Positions 32,619 to 37,880 of a stretch of DNA of 37,880 nt are shown here, in pieces. The stretch is from Streptomyces sp. SID3343 (GTDB lineage Bacteria; Actinomycetota; Actinomycetes; Streptomycetales; Streptomycetaceae): the NCBI RefSeq assembly GCF_009865215.1, contig NZ_WWJX01001126.1, positions 1 to 37,880 on the forward strand, in the 5' to 3' direction. A program made the translations under genes and the position numbers. Position 1 is the stretch's first letter; the number at the start of each line of letters is the position of its first letter. The notes under the pieces were generated by a model that did not search any database, was not told the DNA's origin, and saw nothing but the letters and a program-made list of their open reading frames with translations.

Positions 32619-32813
32619 TTGATCAACCGTCCCGTTCGGCTCCAGATAGAGACACTCGATCACGGCGTTTACGTCGTCCCCATCGACCGACCAACCGAGC
32701 GCGTGCTCGTGGTACCCGATGGGGACATAACCCCAGAATTGGCTACAGCTCTGAGTGATGCCTTCACCGCTGTATTGCAGAAGGCTGCCGACGAGCGGAA
32801 CAGCACCAACTAG
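32619..32813 (+). CDS. Small unknown protein in lysogeny segment
   Basis: A 64-residue protein from TTG 32619, preceded by GAGGAGGGGGAGCGC. The sequence (MINRPVRLQIETLDHGVYVVPIDRPTERVLVVPDGDITPELATAL) suggests a small beta-sheet followed by a helix. It is co-oriented with the repressor and converges on the integrase; the two genes share the CTAG at their stops. It may be expressed in the lysogen. Function unknown. Confidence 0.6.
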   Translation: MINRPVRLQIETLDHGVYVVPIDRPTERVLVVPDGDITPELATALSDAFTAVLQKAADERNSTN

Positions 32814-34048
32814 CTGATCAGCAGTCGCAGTTGAGGGGTTCCGATCCCACTCAGTGTCGCCTCGACGGCCGCGAGCATCGCGTCATCGATGTCGGGCAGC
32901 AGATGCCCATATGTGTCCACGGTGGTCTGGATCGACTCGTGGCCGAGGCGGCGTTGAATCGCTGGCAGAGGAGTGCCCGCAGCGATCAGCGCGGCGACCG
33001 CCGAGTGCCGTAGGTCGTGCGGCGTCGGATCCTTGTCCAAGCCGAGCGCGGTGGCCTTCTTTACTGCACGCTCCCACCGATCGCCGAACGAGGAGTAGTG
33101 CAGCCTGTTGCCGGCATCGTCGACCAGGAGCAGAGCCTTCTTCCCCTTGCCTTGGCCGAGCTCGTCGAGCGCGTCCACGACGGTCGGTGTGATTGTCAGG
33201 GTCCGTCGGCTCTTCTTCGACTTCGGCGCACCCATGTAATAGGTGCCGTCATCGCGTCGTTTCCAGGCTCGCTGTACTCGCACGGCGGGCCGCGTGCCCA
33301 GGCGCACCAGGTCTTGCGGTTGCAGCGCCGTCAGCTCACCGTAGCGAACCGCGGTTCCGTAGGCGATCGTTGCCGCGAGCTGGTCCGTCCGGCGGCTGAA
33401 GCAGGAGATGAGGAGAGCGACCTCATCGGGCGTCAGGAAGCATTGCTCGTCCTCGATCTCGTCATCGACGCGAGGAAGGTTGATGCCGACACAGGGGTTG
33501 CGTGTGCGGATCTGCGGGTCATGGTCGACAGCGGCCTGAAGGATCGACGACAACAGGCCGTGCAGGTTGCGGACCGTTTTCGGGCTGAGACGGCGGTACT
33601 TGGTGTTGCCCTCCGCGTCTTTCCCCTTGGGGTACGTGGACCTCTCCAGGTTGTTGACCCACAGCCGCACGGCCTCGCTGTCGATCTCGTCGTTCACTCG
33701 GACGTTGGCGTCGCCGAACGTCGGGTACATCCACGCCGCGACATCGCGCATGTAATCCGCGCGCGTTCGCGACTCGACGCCGGTTCGGGAGTTGATCACC
33801 CGCGGGGCCCACTCGCGGAAGAGGATCGGCGCATCGGCGACGAGGGCTGCCGCCGACGGGTCGACGAAACCATGCCCCCGGATCCAGCCTTCGGGTTTCC
33901 GGCCGCCGTTGGCCTCGATCAGGAGTTTGAACGCCTCGGCCTGGGTGGGGGAGTCGAACGACTCGGTCGGTTGTCGGCCGTCCTCGCGCCACAGGACCAC
34001 ATGGGTGATTCCGCCGTCCGCGCGGGACCGTACTCGGATGCTCGCCAT
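32810..34048 (-). CDS. int: Tyrosine-type integrase
   Basis: A 412-residue site-specific recombinase. An N-terminal arm-binding region and core-binding SAM-like domain (about 75-175) precede the catalytic domain. Catalytic residues: R235 (TAVRYGEL), K278/K279 (PKSKKSRRT), H344 and R347 (HDLRHS), H370 (LGHESIQTT) and Y380 (VDTYGHL). All are present, so the enzyme should be active. It lies about 140 bases from the tRNA-like attachment sequence, pointing away from it. Confidence 0.95.
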   Translation of the reverse strand: MASIRVRSRADGGITHVVLWREDGRQPTESFDSPTQAEAFKLLIEANGGRKPEGWIRGHGFVDPSAAALVADAPILFREWAPRVINSRTGVESRTRADYMRDVAAWMYPTFGDANVRVNDEIDSEAVRLWVNNLERSTYPKGKDAEGNTKYRRLSPKTVRNLHGLLSSILQAAVDHDPQIRTRNPCVGINLPRVDDEIEDEQCFLTPDEVALLISCFSRRTDQLAATIAYGTAVRYGELTALQPQDLVRLGTRPAVRVQRAWKRRDDGTYYMGAPKSKKSRRTLTITPTVVDALDELGQGKGKKALLLVDDAGNRLHYSSFGDRWERAVKKATALGLDKDPTPHDLRHSAVAALIAAGTPLPAIQRRLGHESIQTTVDTYGHLLPDIDDAMLAAVEATLSGIGTPQLRLLIS

Positions 34049-34087
34049 GTGACGGAGGGTAGAGCAACCGCACGATCGTTTGTGTTG

Positions 34088-34103
34088 TCTCTGCCAACAG
34101 AGA
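34088..34103. repeat. Inverted repeat TCTCTG/CAGAGA near attachment site
   Basis: TCTCTG (34088-34093) and CAGAGA (34098-34103) flank CCAA in an AT-richer stretch between the integrase start and the tRNA-like sequence. It may be an integrase binding site or part of the integrase promoter; nothing else decides. Confidence 0.3.
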
Positions 34104-34199
34104 TAGCCGCTCGTTCCGATCCGTTGACCCCTAGTCCCGGCTCATCCGGTCCTCTCACCAGCACGAACGCGGAATGCGCAGGTCAGGAGGGTGCCCGGA

Positions 34200-34227
34200 A
34201 CGGGTTCGAGTCCCGCTCCGGGGACCA
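34200..34227 (+). other. Probable phage attachment site: tRNA 3'-end fragment
   Basis: The bases read as a T-arm (ACGGG, TTCGAGT, CCCGC), the 3' acceptor strand TCCGGGG, a discriminator A and CCA. A full tRNA is not visible upstream: no matching 5' acceptor CCCCGGA, D-arm or anticodon arm. This is what remains at the far end when a phage integrates into the 3' end of a tRNA gene. The intact tRNA would lie at the left prophage end, outside the window. One T-stem pair (A34200-C34216) is mismatched. Confidence 0.65.
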
Positions 34228-35003
34228 CATGATCATGGCTCTGACCTGCGTCGGAGCCCCAAATCAAGATCCATTTCGCGGACCGGGTCCGACCCGTGTC
34301 AACGACCTCGCGGTCCATGATCATCGACAGTCACCCCCTGTAGGCCACCCAGCGCCCTTTCGCGAGGTCTCCCCGGAGGGCCGGAATCCATCAGATTCGC
34401 GATCGATGCCATCGCGAAATCGATCCCGGGGCTACCGAGGCTCACGCATCGCGTCTCGCGGCCACTGCAACGGACCCCTCCGCAACAGCTCCTCCGCAGA
34501 GCAGACCACGCACGCCGCACCCGGCGCACGGCCGCGATGGACAGCAGCCTCCCGCCGGACCGCCCCCCGCCGGACCGCCCGCTCGCCGGATCGATCGCGC
34601 GCCTCGACACCCTGCGACGAGCAGGCGTGACGACTTCCGCCGCCTCCGGCGCGTCGGGCGCGGTTCAGGTCCCGCTCCGGGAGGACCGGAACAAGCGGTC
34701 GACCTGCACGAACAGGCGCGCCCCCACCACCTCGCGGCGACGGGCTCGGGCGGCCTGTGTCGGTTGCCGGGCTACGTTCCGAGTCCGTGGCATCCTTACC
34801 TCGTCGTGCAGCGCAGGGTGTCCCGCACATACGGCCATCGACATTGTGATGGCTGCCATCCGAACTTTGATCACCGGACGGTGACGGCGGGCACAAAACG
34901 CGTGTTCACGAACGTTGTAGGGGAAGGATGGGACCCCAAGCGCTTTACTTGGGGATTACTCTCTTAAGCCACGACCCCCACCAGGGGGCATGGAGGAGAT
35001 GAC
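34228..35003. other. Stretch without a convincing gene
   Basis: Several open frames exist on both strands but all are Arg/Pro/Ser-rich and lack a good start or ribosome site. The stretch likely contains the regulatory region of the YccA/BI-1 gene, and perhaps old remnants at the integration border. A small hairpin at 34934-34954 is the only clear structure. Confidence 0.6.
34934..34954 (+). terminator. Stem-loop upstream of the YccA/BI-1 gene
   Basis: CCCCAAG (34934-34940) and CTTGGGG (34948-34954) with a 7-base loop. It lies 50 bases before the start of the membrane protein gene, so it could be a leader structure rather than a terminator. Confidence 0.4.
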
Positions 35004-35855
35004 ATGAGGAGCAGCAACCCGGTGCTCACGCGGCGGGGGGCGTTCGAGACCGACCGGCAGCAGCCCGCCGGTCACGGAGCGCCGCAGCCCGGGCAGCACG
35101 GTACCGCCTACGACAGGCAGCAGGCGCCACTGCAGCCGATGACGCCCGAACAACTGCAGGAGATGTACCAGGCCCAGTCGGCCGGTCCGCTGCAGACGGG
35201 CCGGATGACGATCGACGACGTGGTCGCGCGCACCGCGATGACGCTGTTGACGGTCGTCGTCACCGGCGCGCTGTCGTGGGCGTTCCTGCCGTTCGAGAAC
35301 TTCGGCTGGGCGGTCGGCGCCGCGCTCGCGGCGTTCGTCGTCGCGATGGTGGTGACGTTCAAGAAGGAGATCAGCCCGGCGCTCGTACTCACGTACGCCG
35401 CGCTGGAAGGTGTCTTCCTCGGCGCCATCAGCCACGCCTTCGAGTCGCAGTACAACGGCATCGTGGTGCAGGCCGTACTGGGTACCGCGTCCGTGTTCGT
35501 CGGTGTCCTGGTCGCGTACAAGTCCGGCTGGATCAAGGTCACGAGCCGCTACGCGCGGATCGGCATGGCCATCGCGATCGGCTTCGTGCTGCTCACCTTC
35601 GTCAACCTGCTCGCGATGCTGATCGTGGGCGGCGACGGCCTCGGCCTGCGCAGCGGTCCGCTTGGCATCGTCATGGGCATCCTCGGCATCCTCATCGGTG
35701 CGTTCTTCCTGTCGCTCGACTTCAACGAGATCGAGCAGCTCGCAGGGCAGGGCGTTCCGGAGAAGGAAGCCTGGCGGGCCGCGTTCGGCCTGACCGTCAC
35801 CCTGGTGTGGATCTACCTGGAGGTCCTGCGTCTGCTGTCGATCCTGCGGGACTGA
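35004..35855 (+). CDS. Bax inhibitor-1/YccA family membrane protein
   Basis: A 283-residue protein. A Gln/Pro-rich cytoplasmic N-terminus (about 1-68) precedes seven membrane segments: about 73-95, 99-118, 126-143, 151-171, 185-207, 219-239 and 259-278. The acidic DFNEIEQL after segment six is the family mark. GGAGGAG precedes ATG 35004. In bacteria these proteins relate to membrane ion leak and FtsH-linked quality control; the exact role in actinobacteria is not settled. It is the first clear host gene beyond the prophage. Confidence 0.93.
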   Translation: MRSSNPVLTRRGAFETDRQQPAGHGAPQPGQHGTAYDRQQAPLQPMTPEQLQEMYQAQSAGPLQTGRMTIDDVVARTAMTLLTVVVTGALSWAFLPFENFGWAVGAALAAFVVAMVVTFKKEISPALVLTYAALEGVFLGAISHAFESQYNGIVVQAVLGTASVFVGVLVAYKSGWIKVTSRYARIGMAIAIGFVLLTFVNLLAMLIVGGDGLGLRSGPLGIVMGILGILIGAFFLSLDFNEIEQLAGQGVPEKEAWRAAFGLTVTLVWIYLEVLRLLSILRD

Positions 35856-35887
35856 CGCGCGGCACGTACGACGTCGTGACAGACGCG

Positions 35888-35921
35888 AAGTGGCGGTGCC
35901 CGAAAGGGCACCGCCACTTTT
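35888..35921 (+). terminator. Rho-independent terminator of the YccA/BI-1 gene
   Basis: A 14-bp perfect stem (35888-35901 with 35906-35919), GAAA loop, ending in TTTT. It lies 33 bases past the stop. Confidence 0.9.
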
Positions 35922-36028
35922 GTGTATGCGGGAGTGTGTGCGCAGGGGCGGATACGGTCAGCGCCGCAAGGATGTTCGCAGGGGTCTTCGACAGGCGAGC
36001 GACAGTGGTTCGACGGTGGGCCGGGGGA

Positions 36029-36262
36029 TCAGCTGACCCCGCCCGGCGCGTGCCGACGACGATCGTGCTCGCGGACGATGGCCAGCGCGTGGCCGTGTCC
36101 GAGGTTGTGTTCCCCCTGGAGCCAGGACACGCGGTCCTCGAATCGGGAGAAGGCAGGACCGGCTTCGATCTCCTTGAACCAGTCGGGGAGTTCGCGGCCT
36201 GTGCAGGCCGGGACCCTCGCCACGAGGTTCCGGTGGGTCTCTTCGGAGAAGTGCAAGGACAT
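36029..36262 (-). CDS. DUF4287 domain protein
   Basis: A 77-residue protein (MSLHFSEETHRNLVARVPACTGRELPDWFKEIE...WLQGEHNLGHGHALAIVREHD). The pattern TGR.l..W, then WL....lGHGhA.aIV, is that of the DUF4287 domain, common in actinobacteria. GGAGG precedes ATG 36262, so the extra upstream codons to 36301 are unlikely. It is divergent from the 36373 gene. Function of the domain is unknown. Confidence 0.85.
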   Translation of the reverse strand: MSLHFSEETHRNLVARVPACTGRELPDWFKEIEAGPAFSRFEDRVSWLQGEHNLGHGHALAIVREHDRRRHAPGGVS

Positions 36263-36372
36263 AAGCGCCTCCGGTGAGCGTTCCGTTCCCCGAGGGTGCA
36301 TGACGGGCGAACGGTTGGCAAGCGGTCGGAACCCGGCCGACGTGCGGGCATCGCAGTCGGTACGCTCCGGCT

Positions 36373-36804
36373 ATGTCGTCCCGCATCCCCACCCCGCCGG
36401 CCGGGAAACCGTCCGTTGCCCTCAGGGTTGACGTCAGTGCGTTCACGAAGGAGTCGGGGGCCGTCGCCGATCGGCTTCGCCACCTGTCCGAGGCGCGCCT
36501 CAAGGCGCCGCTGACGGCTCGTCAGGAGACCTCGCCGAGCCGGGCTCGGGCGGGGCTCGAACTCGCCCAGTGCCTGGCCGATCTCGCCGCCGCGGTGGAG
36601 GGCGAACCGCTGCGCGAGGTGCCCGATCTCGGCGTCTTCGTGGTCGGCGATCAGGTCGCGGTGACCTCGGGTGACCTGGCCCGGGCGCTGGCGCCGTTGC
36701 CCGCGGATCACGTGCTGATCATGCAGGACGGCGAACGGGAAACCGCCGGCGACCTCGTGCGCAGGGCACGCGAGGTGGTCAAGGTGCTGTCGGCGGCGAT
36801 CTGA
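36373..36804 (+). CDS. Hypothetical conserved-looking protein
   Basis: A 143-residue mostly helical protein: a short Pro-rich leader, DRLRHLSEARLKAPLTARQETSPSRARAGLELAQCLADLAAAVEG, then a small beta domain with PDLGVFVVGDQVAVTSGDLARAL. No ribosome site lies before ATG 36373; a TACGCT nine bases upstream could be a -10 element of a leaderless transcript. Not recognised beyond this. Confidence 0.75.
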   Translation: MSSRIPTPPAGKPSVALRVDVSAFTKESGAVADRLRHLSEARLKAPLTARQETSPSRARAGLELAQCLADLAAAVEGEPLREVPDLGVFVVGDQVAVTSGDLARALAPLPADHVLIMQDGERETAGDLVRRAREVVKVLSAAI

Positions 36805-36831
36805 TCCGGCCGCAGAGTCGGACGGGAGGAT

Positions 36832-37440
36832 CTAGGCCGGCGGGCGTACGTACACGCGGTCGACGAGCGCGTAGGCGGTGGACTCGTCGATGCCGAAGGT
36901 GAGCGCGTAGCCGCCGCCGATCTCGGAGGTGCCGAGCAGGCGCACCGCCCGGCCCATCGACAGGGCCATGTCTATCAGCGACGTGGCCTCGGGGTCGCCG
37001 GGCATGACCACCAGCGAGCTGCCGTCGGCGAAGTCGAGTACGTCCAGGCCGCCGGTGCCGCCGCCGGGGGAGCCGTAGCGCACGCGCGTGACGGGGGTCG
37101 CCCCTGCGGCGAGGCCGGTGAGGTACTCGCCGGTGAGGTGGGTCGGCAGGAGCGGGGTGAGGTTCTCCGACGGGTGCGGGCGGCGGCCGTCCGGGCCCTG
37201 CTCGCCGTCGTCGGTGGATCGCGTGCTGCCGTCGTCGAAGTAGCCGGGGCGGGGCGCGCGGGGCACGGTCATCGGTGGCCGCTCGTGCTCGTGGCCGCGA
37301 AACAGGTGGTCCACGAACGCCTGGTCCCAGATCTCCGCGGACCCGCGGGTCCGTCGACGGGCCACCCGCCGGACGACGGCGGTCACCGCGACGGCGCACG
37401 CGGCGGTGACGAGGACGGGGACGATGTACGCGTTCGGCAT
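36832..37440 (-). CDS. Single-pass membrane protein, unknown function
   Basis: A 202-residue protein from ATG 37440. A membrane helix at about residues 5-23 (YIVPVLVTAACAVAVTAVV) is followed by basic residues, so the rest is probably cytoplasmic. The C-terminal domain (RVRYGSPGGGTGGLDVLDFADGSSLVVMPGD, IDMALSMGRAVRLLGTSEIGGGYALTFG) is beta-rich. The 196 bases upstream hold no gene but end in the thiolase terminator. Confidence 0.75.
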   Translation of the reverse strand: MPNAYIVPVLVTAACAVAVTAVVRRVARRRTRGSAEIWDQAFVDHLFRGHEHERPPMTVPRAPRPGYFDDGSTRSTDDGEQGPDGRRPHPSENLTPLLPTHLTGEYLTGLAAGATPVTRVRYGSPGGGTGGLDVLDFADGSSLVVMPGDPEATSLIDMALSMGRAVRLLGTSEIGGGYALTFGIDESTAYALVDRVYVRPPA

Positions 37441-37636
37441 GACTTGATCCGCAACCCTTTGGACAACCCGAGGACACTCTCCCCTCCAGGGTCGCGCCCT
37501 CCGGCGGTTGCCGCCAGAGCGTGACGTCCCGACTCGACGGGACCTCGGGATTCGACCCGGTTGGTGACCGCGGGGGTGGGGTGGGTGACTGTACCGGCCG
37601 ACCCGAGGGCACCGCGTCGGCGGCCGGCGGAGCACG

Positions 37637-37671
37637 CGCGAAGCCCGCCCGGCAGCCGGGCGGGCTTCGCG
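37637..37671 (-). terminator. Terminator of the thiolase gene
   Basis: A perfect 16-bp stem (37637-37652 with 37656-37671) and a three-base loop, 23 bases past the thiolase stop. Confidence 0.8.
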
Positions 37672-37693
37672 TGGATCGGCGGGTGAGGCCGGG

Positions 37694-37880
37694 TCAGCTC
37701 AGGCGTTCGAGGACCATCGCCATGCCCATGCCGCCACCGACGCACATGGTCTCCAGGCCCCACTGCTTGTCGTGCCACTGCAGCGAGTTGATCAGCGTGC
37801 TGGTGATGCGCGCGCCGGTCATCCCGAACGGGTGGCCGATCGCGATCGCGCCGCCGTTGACGTTGACCTTGTCCAGGTCG
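37694..37880 (-). CDS. Acetyl-CoA C-acetyltransferase (thiolase), C-terminal part
   Basis: The last 61 residues of a thiolase; the gene begins beyond the right edge. [20 protein letters not shown] holds the conserved GHP catalytic His motif, and the end [21 protein letters not shown] carries the C-terminal catalytic Cys (CVGGGMG). It condenses or cleaves acetoacetyl-CoA and related beta-ketoacyl-CoA. Confidence 0.95.
   Translation of the reverse strand, partial: DLDKVNVNGGAIAIGHPFGMTGARITSTLINSLQWHDKQWGLETMCVGGGMGMAMVLERLS

Noticed and set aside
34130..34227. Complete tRNA gene
   Set aside because: Only the T-arm and the acceptor 3' end can be folded; no matching 5' acceptor, D-arm or anticodon arm was found.
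34299..34896. Open frames of 100-154 codons between the attachment site and the YccA/BI-1 gene
   Set aside because: No ribosome site, low-complexity Arg/Ser/Pro content, mutually overlapping on both strands.
35276..36277. 333-residue plus-strand frame across the YccA/BI-1 gene and terminator
   Set aside because: It runs in another frame of the membrane protein gene, crosses a strong terminator and is Arg-rich.

Overview
The window is a GC-rich actinobacterial segment carrying most of an integrated temperate siphovirus (about 1-34,230) followed by ordinary chromosome (about 34,230-37,880). Base composition, GTG/TTG starts, strong GGAGG-type ribosome sites and the flanking genes (a YccA/BI-1 membrane protein and a thiolase) fit Streptomyces or a close relative; the species cannot be read from the sequence.

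Nearly all phage genes are on the minus strand, so the phage map runs from right to left. At the right end a tRNA 3'-end-like sequence (34,200-34,227) is the probable attachment scar, next to a tyrosine integrase (32,810-34,048). A plus-strand lysogeny segment (repressor-like gene at 32,063 and a 64-codon gene at 32,619) faces a minus-strand early operon beginning with an HTH gene at 31,877. The divergent control region holds a -35/-10 promoter abutting a GCTCACG-TT-CGTGAGC palindrome, plus related sites.

Early region (31,877 to about 18,389): a small HTH protein and an excisionase-like protein, several Cys-rich unknowns, a Sak4-like RecA-fold recombinase, a UvrD-like helicase with a zinc-ligand-rich N-terminus, a lambda-O-like initiator or helicase loader, a DnaB-like helicase, SSB, and further unknown and membrane proteins. 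The initiator gene contains six copies of the near-palindrome GGTCAGCTCCTGACC in two 90-bp units, read in two different frames. It is the strongest candidate for the phage replication origin and the most interesting signal here.

Late region (18,188 to 1): unknown gene, secreted lipoprotein, TerS, TerL, SPP1-like portal, minor capsid protein with HPNCRC motif, scaffold, SU10-like capsid with an inserted domain, connector/stopper/terminator set, major tail protein, tail-assembly chaperones linked by a GGGAAAA -1 frameshift site, tape measure, distal tail and tip proteins, and an amidase endolysin cut by the window edge. No holin and no left attachment site lie inside the window. Many gaps between phage transcription groups carry a GC-rich stem-loop just before the next ribosome site.

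Host flank: about 770 bases without a convincing gene, YccA/BI-1 protein with a textbook terminator, a DUF4287-type protein, a conserved-looking unknown, a single-pass membrane protein, and the 3' end of an acetyl-CoA acetyltransferase with its own terminator.
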